NCBI GenBank assembly: GCA_045643185.1
Contig: JAZUKH010000186.1
Location: 1 to 29,442 of the forward strand
Reading direction: 5' to 3'
DNA from: RGIG464 sp045643185
GTDB lineage: Bacteria > Myxococcota_A > Bradymonadia > UBA4248
DNA: 29,442 nucleotides
Shown here: in pieces, positions 8,545-16,277 of the stretch
How positions within the stretch are numbered: the stretch's first letter is position 1
How the letters are laid out: every line of letters starts with the position of its first letter
Notes under the pieces: generated by a model
Database searches by the model: none
Seen by the model: the letters and a program-made list of their open reading frames with translations, nothing else
What the model was told of the DNA's origin: nothing
Translations under genes and position numbers: made by a program

Positions 8545-8621
8545 GGCGTGTGGTGATAACGGATTTTTGATTGGCTGACTAAGTTTAAGCCCACATCGTG
8601 ATCGCGTTATCACCAAACGCC
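8545..8621. promoter_or_regulatory. 17-bp inverted repeat just upstream of the promoter
   Basis: GGCGTGTGGTGATAACG (8545-8561) is mirrored by CGTTATCACCAAACGCC (8605-8621) with one mismatch and a 43-bp spacer. The inner arm begins 6 bp upstream of the -35 box at 8533-8538. The spacing (60 bp centre to centre, close to six DNA turns) would suit a dimeric regulator bound at two sites. No regulator gene is adjacent. Confidence 0.5.
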
Positions 8622-8622
8622 G

Positions 8623-8653
8623 CCTTTGAGGTGCCTAACTGGCGCCTCAAAGG
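8623..8653. repeat. 13-bp hairpin 16 nt downstream of the first paralog
   Basis: Stem 8623-8635 / 8641-8653, loop TAACT. The same hairpin, with compensatory changes at two base pairs, follows the second paralog at 11506-11536. No T-run follows on either strand. One pair (T8632/G8644) is a wobble in plus-strand RNA and a mismatch in minus-strand RNA. Confidence 0.75.
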
Positions 8654-8668
8654 CCATCCTGTATCAAA

Positions 8669-11218
8669 TTAGTCTTCGTCTTCGATTTTGTTACAAGAGC
8701 GTTCATCCATAATGCTGTCAACAATCACTTCTATACACGAATCCTTGGCGTTGTCACACTGGTCTTCATCATTCTTAGCGTCCACAATGCATTTGCCATA
8801 CTGAATACCGCACTCGATATAAGCCTTGGCGCAGCCATTCTCCTTATTGCGTTGGTTGATCAGGAACGTCTGGTAGAGGAATTCATCATACATGAAATAC
8901 AAAGCATAATCGAAAGCTTCGGGATCCACACTCACACCCATATATGCAGTGATTTCCTTCAAGCGCCTTTCCGCGATCTTAGCATAATTGGCTTTCACAT
9001 CATCGTATTGATCTTGATCATCAAAAAGTTCTTTGACGTTATTATCAACACATATCATCATATCTTTAAAGTAATTCGTATGGATGACACTGAAATTTCT
9101 ATAGGAATCATCATTTACCAATACCGGGAAGACATTAATGATATAGCTGATCAACTCATCCGAGCAAGCAGAAGTTTCTTCAGGAATAAACGACGCAATC
9201 GACTCTTTACACTCATTGATCCCAATGCCGTATCCAAAATTATTCATCAATTCATGGAAAACAGTCAAACTATCTTCCTCACAAAGCTCGTTCAAAACAG
9301 AAGAAGCCACGGCCTTAAGATCAGATTCATTATTTAAGCAGGCCTGATATTTACCATCGACCTCACTCGTCAAATTCATCAGCACTTTTGCTATTTCTTC
9401 TTCAGGAAATCTCTGCACAGCGATGAATTTTTCTTCAAGGGATAATTTCTCAGCATTATCATTCCACCATGAAATATATTCAAAAAACGCAACATCGGCT
9501 AATTCATTCTTATCTAAAATACGTTGCCAAACTATGCTGTCTTTATATTCATCAGCACAAAAATCAGGAGTGGGTATACCGGCATAGATAGCTTTCATAC
9601 TATTATCAATGCACATCTTTATGCTATTTTCGTCAAGATTATTACTGTCCGAATTACACTCACGTTCAATCCATGATTGAGCTTTCTTAGACATTTCAGC
9701 ATCAGAATCATGCAAACACCATACGTAGTCAGCAGGTACTCCCATTAACGTAGTTCCCAATTTATTATACACATCTAACATCGCTTCCCGGTAAGCTATC
9801 TGTCCTTTTACCGATGCAACATCACTACACTCAGACATGCATTCATCATCATTAGATGGACATTTTTCCATACATGTTTTTATTTCATTTCCAGCATTAT
9901 ATTCAAATTCATAAGACTTAATCGCCATTTCAACTTCCGCTGTAAACCCTACCATAAAATTCCATCTGAGAGCATCATTGTATTGAGAAGCGCAAACAGC
10001 CTCATCTGACAAGAACTTGCTGGCTATCTGTGTTTTTGCTGTTTCAACACACTCTTCAATCTTTTGCCCAGTTCTGGTACACATCATTTCAAGCAAAGCA
10101 TCAAAATTTTCGGCCAGATCATAATCAGATTGTTTGAGACATATAAAGTAGTCTGAAGAGGGCGCAATGACACCATCCAGTTTTACTTTCAAAAGCAAAT
10201 CTTGCTGGCAGGTGCTTTCATCAGCCGCAACCAAATCATTTAATACGTCAAGAATGGGCTGATTCAAATAATTGCCGCAAACAACATTCTCATCGACAAG
10301 TAACCCATTGAGCATTTCCATCAAGTTCTTCGCCTGCGCGTTGTCATCGCCACCTTCTTCGCCGGCACTGGGAACTGGTATTGGTTCCTCATCCTCTGGC
10401 TCAGGCTCCGTAAATAAGCACTTTTGAGCTTTTGCGATGAGTTCCTCTGACTTAACGAGTTCCTCAACGACGGCAGCCACTTCAACGCACTTGGCGTTGC
10501 CGTTGTCGTCAGGAGCACAAACGAGACTGCCGTTACAGTAGCCGTCTTCGCGGCACGCCTGATTTTTGTCGCCAGGTCCAGGCGCGACGCAAACGTCGGC
10601 CTTGCAAAGCAGATCACCATCGCACTTGTTATCAGCGAGGCACTTGCCGCCCTCTTTACCGTCGTCGATCGCTTCACACACGTCGACATTGCAATTCAAA
10701 TACGTGTCGCACTTAATGTCGCCACCGCACTTACCACCGAGCTTGCCGTCGTCGATCGCTTTGCACACGTTGGCGTCACAAGCCAGGTACTTGTCGCACG
10801 AGCCATCAGCTTTGCACGCGCCGCCTTCGGCGCCGTCAGCAGGTCCAGACTTGGCTTTGCAGACGTTGTTTTCGCAAACCAACTCGCCGTTGCACTTGTT
10901 GTCAGCAAGGCACTTGCCGCCTTCAGCACCGTCAGCCGCACCAGACTTGGCTTTGCAAACGTTGTTTTCGCAAACCAACTCGCCGTTGCACTTGTTGTCA
11001 GCAAGGCACTTGCCGCCTTCGGCGCCGTCAGCCGCACCAGACTTTTTCACGCAAATGTCGTTCTCACAAACCAGGTCGCCATTACAGACGTTGCCTTCCA
11101 TACAAGCTTCGTTTTCATTGCCAAGTGATTCCTCATCGTCTTTGTCGCCATCGCTACACGCGGTGAAAGCAAACGCCATTGAAGCCAAAAGTGACATATA
11201 AAATAAATTCTTACGCAT
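8669..11218 (-). CDS. Cysteine-rich repeat lipoprotein, paralog A
   Basis: 849 residues from the ATG at 11216-11218, chosen because AAGGAGTT lies 6 nt upstream; an earlier in-frame start would add 21 residues and lacks one. The signal peptide ends in FTAC (Cys21), a near-consensus lipobox followed by Ser-Asp-Gly. Residues about 35-260 contain seven cysteine modules of the form C-x6-C-N-G-x-L-V-C-x4-C, joined by AKSGAADGAEGG-type linkers; two of them are near-identical 96-bp copies. The body (about 270-849) is acidic, alpha-helical and contains about five divergent units with spaced cysteines (CLxxS, then C, then C, then DxxCAxxYxD). Nothing here suggests an active site. It is probably an anchored surface or adhesin-like protein. 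It is a tandem duplicate of the gene at 11554. The body is clearly richer in A+T than the module region. Confidence 0.85.
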   Translation of the reverse strand: MRKNLFYMSLLASMAFAFTACSDGDKDDEESLGNENEACMEGNVCNGDLVCENDICVKKSGAADGAEGGKCLADNKCNGELVCENNVCKAKSGAADGAEGGKCLADNKCNGELVCENNVCKAKSGPADGAEGGACKADGSCDKYLACDANVCKAIDDGKLGGKCGGDIKCDTYLNCNVDVCEAIDDGKEGGKCLADNKCDGDLLCKADVCVAPGPGDKNQACREDGYCNGSLVCAPDDNGNAKCVEVAAVVEELVKSEELIAKAQKCLFTEPEPEDEEPIPVPSAGEEGGDDNAQAKNLMEMLNGLLVDENVVCGNYLNQPILDVLNDLVAADESTCQQDLLLKVKLDGVIAPSSDYFICLKQSDYDLAENFDALLEMMCTRTGQKIEECVETAKTQIASKFLSDEAVCASQYNDALRWNFMVGFTAEVEMAIKSYEFEYNAGNEIKTCMEKCPSNDDECMSECSDVASVKGQIAYREAMLDVYNKLGTTLMGVPADYVWCLHDSDAEMSKKAQSWIERECNSDSNNLDENSIKMCIDNSMKAIYAGIPTPDFCADEYKDSIVWQRILDKNELADVAFFEYISWWNDNAEKLSLEEKFIAVQRFPEEEIAKVLMNLTSEVDGKYQACLNNESDLKAVASSVLNELCEEDSLTVFHELMNNFGYGIGINECKESIASFIPEETSACSDELISYIINVFPVLVNDDSYRNFSVIHTNYFKDMMICVDNNVKELFDDQDQYDDVKANYAKIAERRLKEITAYMGVSVDPEAFDYALYFMYDEFLYQTFLINQRNKENGCAKAYIECGIQYGKCIVDAKNDEDQCDNAKDSCIEVIVDSIMDERSCNKIEDED
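10851..11042 (-). repeat. 96-bp coding repeat, two near-identical copies (paralog A)
   Basis: Units begin at 10851 and 10947 with an exact 96-bp period. Each encodes one 32-residue cysteine module plus linker. Flanking modules are recognisable but diverged. Confidence 0.85.
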
Positions 11219-11270
11219 AGCTAACTCCTTAAAAGATGTCGAGTGGAATAAAATAAGCCCTGTCTTATAT

Positions 11271-11337
11271 CGCAATGACACGCGTCACGGATACACGTTC
11301 CAGGCTTACGAGGCGAGATCACCTAGCCAGGCGATTC
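11271..11337 (-). promoter_or_regulatory. Conserved upstream block of paralog A
   Basis: About 66 bp (11271-11337) are almost identical to 14339-14404 upstream of paralog B, ending some 50 bp before each start codon. The block contains three CGTG steps on the minus strand (CGTGtatcCGTGacgCGTG) and TGAC-ACGC-GTCA. Weaker similarity continues to about 11400. No convincing -35/-10 pair could be fixed that is shared by both copies. The rest of the 335-bp gap (11219-11553) holds a weak GGAGA/TCTCC hairpin (11423-11455), an eight-C run and the paralog B hairpin. Confidence 0.6.
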
Positions 11338-11505
11338 CCAAGAAACTGTGATGTAATTATAGCGAATTTTGTGATTCAAAACAAAGAAATAGTCACAAAC
11401 TCGTGATACGCAAGCCGCGAACGAGCGGAGACATGCGGATCGAACATCTCCACTCGCGCCCAATCTCAGCCGTGAAACTGAATAACGCCTGACGGGATGC
11501 CCCCC

Positions 11506-11536
11506 CCCTTGAGACGCCTAATTGGCGTCTCAAGGG
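11506..11536. repeat. 13-bp perfect hairpin 17 nt downstream of paralog B
   Basis: Stem 11506-11518 / 11524-11536, loop TAATT, at the same place after the stop as the hairpin of paralog A. Two base pairs differ from copy A by changes on both strands, so pairing is kept. It has no T-run and is probably a 3'-end stabiliser or a protein site. Confidence 0.8.
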
Positions 11537-11553
11537 TTATATCATGCAACAAA

Positions 11554-14289
11554 TTAGTCTATGCTTGCGCTACTAGAGGTACCAGCAGAAATTAAGCCTC
11601 GTACCTCGCCTGCGCACATACCTAGATCATCTTCACATTTATATTTATCGCTTTCATCCTTAGCGGCCACGTAGCATTCCCCATACGCAATGCCACAATC
11701 GAGGTAAGCCTTGGCATAGCTATCATCCTCATACCGGTTCAAGAGCAGGAACGTTTTGTACAGGACGTTTTCATACATGAAAAACAAAGCATAGTCTGCG
11801 GCTTCGGTGTCAAAAGTCATCCCTGACGACGCACTCAGTTCCTTCAAGGTCATATCAGCAAACTCGGAATAGGTTTGTTTCACATTATCGTATTTTTCGC
11901 CCAAAAGCGGTTTGACGGCGTCATCAACACAGGCCAGCATATTTGAATATTCTTCCGTTTTGAATAGGTTCATACGATTTGAATAACTGTAATCAATTAA
12001 TGCCGGGAAGACATTAATGATATAGCTCATCATCTGATCGTAACATACAGAATCTGCTTTAGGAATGAACGACTTAATCTCATCCTCTGAACACTCAGTT
12101 GTCAAACTGAACATCAATTCATGGGCTACCGTATAGGAATACGACCCACAAAGCTGATCCAAAACATAAGAAGCAACAGCCACACGATCCGGGTAGGCAT
12201 TTAAGCAATCCTGATACTTGCTGTCAGCTTCATTCATCCAATCCATCATCATATTCTGGACACCCTTGCCCATGAAACTTTGAGCAGCCGACATTTTTTC
12301 TTCAAAGGATGCACTCTCAGCGTTATCCTTCCACCACTGACTAAATGAATCCATCGCAATGGCGGTCAGAGCTTGAGCCCCCAATGTCATCATGATGTTT
12401 TTCCAAGCAATGCTGTCTTTATATTCAGACGCACAAATGGCATCGTCATCTATTGAAATTCCAGTATAGATGTCATTTTCCAGATAGCCCTTAACACACG
12501 AATCTAAGCTACCATCACCAAAATTGTCATTAACCCGACACTGAATCTCAGCCCACGATTGAGCCTTCTTTGACATTTCAGCCTCAGACTCATGCAAACA
12601 CAAGATATACTCACGTGGCACACTATTTGCGCTACCATAATAACCAAACTTATTATACATATCAATATTTACTTCCATTGCGCACATTTCCATTTCTGTT
12701 GAAAATGTACTATTACATTTATTCGTACATTCCTCGTTCGATCCACACGCTTCAACACATGCGACATTATTATTCTGAACATTATTATTACATTGTTCCA
12801 TCAACATTCCATAATATATAGAAGCGGAAGGTTCTTTCAAAATGTTACTTGCGAATGCCTCATTAAACTGAGAAGCGCAAACAGCATCCTCGGAGATGCG
12901 CATCATGTCAATACTGGCACCTAGCTCTTCGACACACATCTTCTCCTCTGATTCGTCCATAGCAGCTCGGCCGCAATATGTCTCGAGTAAAGTGTCAAAT
13001 TTTTCGTCCAGATCAAGACCAGATTGACTCATACATGCATAATAATCTAACGAAGGATACATGGCACTCCCCATCAGCGTTCCCAGTTGTATACCATCAT
13101 CCGTAAGGCAGGAATTTTTATCAACCGTAGCCAAATCATTTAATATGTCAAGAATAGGCTGATTCAAATAATTGCCGCAAACAACATTCTCATCGACAAG
13201 AACCCCGTTGAGCTTTTCCATCAAGTTCTTCGCCTGCGCGTTGTCATCACCACCTTCTTCGCCGGCGCTGGGAACTGGTACTGGCTCATTAAATAAACAG
13301 GTTTGGACTTTTTCGATCAGTTCCTCTGACTTGACAAGTTCTTCAACAATGCCAGCCGCTTCGACGCACTTAGCTTCGCCGCTGTCGTCAGCGTTGCAAA
13401 CAAGATTGCCGTTACAGTACCCATCTTCGCGGCACACCTGATCTTTGTCGCCGGGTCCAGGCACGACGCAAACGTCAGCCTTGCAAAGCAGATCACCGTC
13501 GCACAAGCCATCGGCTTTGCACTTGCCGCCTTCGGCGCCGTCGGCGATCGCTTCACACACGTCGACATTGCAATTCAAATACGTGTCGCACTTGATCTCG
13601 TCACTGCACTTGCCACCGAGCTTGCCATTGTCGACAGGCTTGCACACGTTGGCGTCACAGGCCAAGTACTTGTCACACGAGCCGTCGGCTTTGCACTTGC
13701 CGCCTTCGGCGCCGTCAGCAGGACCAGACTTGGCTTTACAAACGTCGTTTTCGCAAACAAGCTCGCCGTTGCACTTGTTGTCAGCGAGGCACTTGCCGCC
13801 TTCGGCGCCGTCAGCGGCACCGGACTTGGCTTTACAAACGTCGTTTTCGCAAACAAGCTCGCCGTTGCACTTGTTGTCAGCAAGGCACTTGCCGCCTTCG
13901 GCGCCGTCAGCGGCACCGGACTTGGCTTTGCAAACGTTGTTTTCGCAAACAAGCTCGCCGTTGCACTTGTTGTCAGCGAGGCACTTGCCGCCTTCGGCGC
14001 CGTCGGCCGCGCCAGACTTGGCTTTGCAGACGTCGTTTTCGCAAACAAGCTCGCCGTTGCACTTGTTGTCAGCAAGGCACTTGCCGCCTTCGGCGCCGTC
14101 AGCCACGCCAGACTGCTTCACGCAAACGTCGTTCTGACAAATCAGGTCGCCGTTACAAACGTTGCCTTCCATGCAAGCTTCGTTTTCATTGCCAAGTGAT
14201 TTCTCGTCGTCTTTGTCGCCATCGCTACACGCGGTGAATGCAAAAGCCATCGAAGCCAAAAGAGACATGTAAAATAAGTTCTTACGCAT
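11554..14289 (-). CDS. Cysteine-rich repeat lipoprotein, paralog B
   Basis: 911 residues. The ATG at 14287-14289 has TAGGAGTT 5 nt upstream. The first 60 residues are nearly identical to paralog A, including the FTAC lipobox (Cys21). It carries nine cysteine modules against seven in A; the difference is exactly two extra 96-bp units. The helical body has the same cysteine-spaced units (ACMSQS, LCLHES, DCLNAY, ACVDDA) but is much more diverged from A than the N-terminus, apart from short identical stretches such as EMSKKAQSW and SYIINVFP. Gene conversion or recombination at the repeats is a natural reading. Both genes have their own upstream block and 3' hairpin, so they are probably separate transcription units. 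The function is unknown; an extracellular anchored protein is inferred. Confidence 0.85.
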   Translation of the reverse strand: MRKNLFYMSLLASMAFAFTACSDGDKDDEKSLGNENEACMEGNVCNGDLICQNDVCVKQSGVADGAEGGKCLADNKCNGELVCENDVCKAKSGAADGAEGGKCLADNKCNGELVCENNVCKAKSGAADGAEGGKCLADNKCNGELVCENDVCKAKSGAADGAEGGKCLADNKCNGELVCENDVCKAKSGPADGAEGGKCKADGSCDKYLACDANVCKPVDNGKLGGKCSDEIKCDTYLNCNVDVCEAIADGAEGGKCKADGLCDGDLLCKADVCVVPGPGDKDQVCREDGYCNGNLVCNADDSGEAKCVEAAGIVEELVKSEELIEKVQTCLFNEPVPVPSAGEEGGDDNAQAKNLMEKLNGVLVDENVVCGNYLNQPILDILNDLATVDKNSCLTDDGIQLGTLMGSAMYPSLDYYACMSQSGLDLDEKFDTLLETYCGRAAMDESEEKMCVEELGASIDMMRISEDAVCASQFNEAFASNILKEPSASIYYGMLMEQCNNNVQNNNVACVEACGSNEECTNKCNSTFSTEMEMCAMEVNIDMYNKFGYYGSANSVPREYILCLHESEAEMSKKAQSWAEIQCRVNDNFGDGSLDSCVKGYLENDIYTGISIDDDAICASEYKDSIAWKNIMMTLGAQALTAIAMDSFSQWWKDNAESASFEEKMSAAQSFMGKGVQNMMMDWMNEADSKYQDCLNAYPDRVAVASYVLDQLCGSYSYTVAHELMFSLTTECSEDEIKSFIPKADSVCYDQMMSYIINVFPALIDYSYSNRMNLFKTEEYSNMLACVDDAVKPLLGEKYDNVKQTYSEFADMTLKELSASSGMTFDTEAADYALFFMYENVLYKTFLLLNRYEDDSYAKAYLDCGIAYGECYVAAKDESDKYKCEDDLGMCAGEVRGLISAGTSSSASID
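13730..14113 (-). repeat. 96-bp coding repeat, four near-identical copies (paralog B)
   Basis: Units start at 13730, 13826, 13922 and 14018, an exact 96-bp period. They differ by a few silent or N/D changes. The high identity points to recent expansion or homogenisation. Confidence 0.9.
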
Positions 14290-14338
14290 AACTAACTCCT
14301 AAATGATGCCGAGCGGGAAAAAACGACCTGTCTTGCAT

Positions 14339-14404
14339 CGCAATGACACGCGTCACGGATACACGTTCAGGCTTACGGGGGCGAGATCACCTAGCCAGGC
14401 GATT
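14339..14404 (-). promoter_or_regulatory. Conserved upstream block of paralog B
   Basis: Copy of the block at 11271-11337, lying about 50 bp upstream of the start. It is nearly identical over about 66 bp, whereas the 50 bp between block and start codon have diverged, so the block itself appears to be under constraint or recently duplicated. Confidence 0.6.
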
Positions 14405-14500
14405 TTCATGCGACCAAAAATGGAATTGTAGCGAGTTTCGTAACACGAAACAAAGAATAATCCGAAATTCGCCTTGCGTTGGCTATTATTCAGCGATCGG

Positions 14501-14537
14501 GCCGGTAGAGACGCGCGGTCTGCACGTCTCTACCGGC
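14501..14537. repeat. GAGACG palindrome downstream of the M18 gene
   Basis: A 13-bp perfect stem GCCGGTAGAGACG (14501-14513) / 14525-14537 with an 11-nt loop. GTCTGCACGTCT occurs twice (14518, 14540). Similar palindromes occur at 19561-19589 and, with GGGACG, at 22841-22867, all in intergenic DNA. Confidence 0.8.
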
Positions 14538-14570
14538 CGTCTGCACGTCTTGGTTTATGATGCCTTGCGC

Positions 14571-15974
14571 TTACGCGTTGAGGAACGCGATATAGCCTTT
14601 TTTAGCTTCGTAGAGGTCAGCCTTGCTGATGATCTCCCACGGTGCGTGCATGCTCAAGACGCCGACGCCACAATCGATGACGCTCATATTGAAGTTACCG
14701 AGCATATAGGCAATGGTGCCACCACCACCGACGTCGACCTTACCAAGTTCAGCCATCTGAAAACAAACTTTGGCGTCGTCCAACACGCGACGGAGCTCTG
14801 CAACAAACTCGGCCGAAGCGTCGTTTGAACCGACTTTACCGCGTGCCCCCGTGTATTTGCTCACGACCAGGCCACGTCCAAAGAACGAGCAGTTTTTCTT
14901 GTCCACGACACTGGCATAAAGCGGGTCATAAACGCAATTCACGTCTGACGACATCGCTTTGGAGTTTTGAAGCGCTCGACGAAGCTTCATTTCGGAATAC
15001 TCGCCACACGCGTCCATCAATTCCGCCGTCGTGTTCTCGAAAAAGCGCGATTCCATGCCACTCGCCCCGACACTGCCGATCTCTTCTTTCTCGATGAGCA
15101 GGCAGCAACTCGTGCGTTTGGGCTTATCCATGGTCAAAACAGCCGCAAACGAAGGATAGGCGCAGGAACGGTCGTCATGACCATAGCCCATGATCATGCT
15201 GCGATCCAGGCCGTAGTCGCGCGCGGCACCCGCAGGCACCACTTCGATCTCAGCCGACAGGAAGTCTTCTTCTTCAATATTGTAGCGTTCTTTCAAGATC
15301 GCCAGGATATTCGCTTTGACTGCGTCTTTTTCAGCATTTTCTTCGTCACTGTCGCTATCTTTTTTGACGAGCGGCATACTGCCGATCAGCACATCGAGGT
15401 CTTCACCATGAACGACTTCAGACGCGGGCTTGCTCATCAGATCTTTTGAAAGGTGTATGAGCAGGTCGCTGATGCCCACGACGGGGTCATTGGGATCTTC
15501 ACCGATGTTAACCTGGACGAGCGAACCATCTTTTTTGGCGATCACCCCGTGGAGCGCCAACGGCAGCGTCACCCAAAGGTATTTCTTGATGCCGCCGTAG
15601 TAGTGCGTGTCGAGCAGTGCCATGTCAGTATCTTCGTAGAGCGGATTAGGCTTGAGGTCCAAACGAGGAGAGTCAAGGTGGGCACCAAGGATGTTCATGC
15701 CATGCTCAATGGGCTCTTGACCGATGACGAACAACGCGATGTTTTTGCCAATGTTATCGGCATAAACACGATCGCCAGCCTTGAGTTTGCGACCTTCGCG
15801 AATAACATCTTTAAGATCACAAAAACCGGCTTCCTGAGCGAGTCGCTTAAATTCCGTCACGCATTCGCGTTCAGTTTTGCACTTTGACAAAAAGCGTTTG
15901 TAATCATCCGCAAAGTCAAACACGGCTTTTTTGTCGTCTTCGGTGTAGTTTTTCCAAGCGTTTGGTCGTTCCAT
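14571..15974 (-). CDS. M18 family aminopeptidase
   Basis: 467 residues from the ATG at 15972-15974, which has GAGGAG 6 nt upstream; two earlier in-frame starts are less plausible. It is a cytosolic di-metal exopeptidase of the aspartyl/M18 family that removes N-terminal residues from peptides and works as a large tetrahedral oligomer. Visible signatures are GAHLDSPR at 97-104 (metal ligand His99, Asp101), GYGHDDRS at 263-270, the EKEEIGS motif with catalytic and metal-binding glutamates at 295-301, SSDV at 342-345, and SMHAPWE at 441-447 with the last His ligand. All key motifs look intact, and length is usual. A hairpin with a T-run lies directly before its ribosome binding site. Confidence 0.95.
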   Translation of the reverse strand: MERPNAWKNYTEDDKKAVFDFADDYKRFLSKCKTERECVTEFKRLAQEAGFCDLKDVIREGRKLKAGDRVYADNIGKNIALFVIGQEPIEHGMNILGAHLDSPRLDLKPNPLYEDTDMALLDTHYYGGIKKYLWVTLPLALHGVIAKKDGSLVQVNIGEDPNDPVVGISDLLIHLSKDLMSKPASEVVHGEDLDVLIGSMPLVKKDSDSDEENAEKDAVKANILAILKERYNIEEEDFLSAEIEVVPAGAARDYGLDRSMIMGYGHDDRSCAYPSFAAVLTMDKPKRTSCCLLIEKEEIGSVGASGMESRFFENTTAELMDACGEYSEMKLRRALQNSKAMSSDVNCVYDPLYASVVDKKNCSFFGRGLVVSKYTGARGKVGSNDASAEFVAELRRVLDDAKVCFQMAELGKVDVGGGGTIAYMLGNFNMSVIDCGVGVLSMHAPWEIISKADLYEAKKGYIAFLNA

Positions 15975-15986
15975 GTACATCTCCTC

Positions 15987-16013
15987 AAAAAAAGCGCGCC
16001 CGAACTGGGCGCG
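15987..16013 (-). terminator. Intrinsic terminator or attenuator abutting the M18 ribosome binding site
   Basis: On the minus strand a 7-bp G+C stem (15995-16001 with 16007-16013, loop AGTTC) leads to a C and seven T that end at 15987. The GAGGAG ribosome binding site (15981-15986) starts at the next base. A second hairpin (16027-16034 with 16040-16047) lies just upstream. With no room for a promoter between terminator and start, either the leader is attenuated or initiation occurs within the hairpin. Confidence 0.75.
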
Positions 16014-16125
16014 AAAAGCAACAAAACGCATCCCAAAACGAGATGCGGATTCAAATATTCAATTCGTGATAGCGTGCAAACAACGCGCGCAATATTCATA
16101 TTTTATATTTGAATTTGTGTTCGCG

Positions 16126-16270
16126 GGCTATCTCGCATAGCTCGATACGCCCTGCGGCGCCGGCTATCTCGCCTGTGGCTTCGATACGCCGGACGCGGGC
16201 CCCGCCAGGCGAAGGGGTAGCGGCGTATTGGCGAATGCCAATAGCCGCGTAGGGGGAGACTTCCCCCTCC
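16126..16270. repeat. Cluster of three bulged-G hairpins plus a GGGGG/CCCCC hairpin
   Basis: Copies lie at 16126-16151, 16162-16190 (both read GGC-G-TATC ... GATA-GCC on the minus strand) and 16220-16248 (plus strand, GCGGC-G-TATTGGC, GAAT, GCCAATA-GCCGC). The third is followed by AGGGGG AGACTT CCCCCT (about 16251-16266). Together with an A+T-rich tract (16090-16122) and the M18 leader, this accounts for the 303-bp gap between the M18 and the following lipoprotein gene. Confidence 0.8.
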
Positions 16271-16277
16271 CCACACA

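Noticed and set aside
8623..8653. Calling the hairpins after the repeat lipoproteins intrinsic terminators.
   Set aside because: No T-run follows on either strand, and one pair in copy A does not form in the minus-strand RNA.
13730..14113. Regular 96-bp repeats considered as a CRISPR-like array.
   Set aside because: There are no short repeats with unique spacers; the unit is a full coding repeat in frame.
10566..14137. Ser/Pro/His-rich repeat frames on the plus strand (10566-11201 and 13445-14137).
   Set aside because: They are antisense images of the 96-bp cysteine module repeats, not independent proteins.
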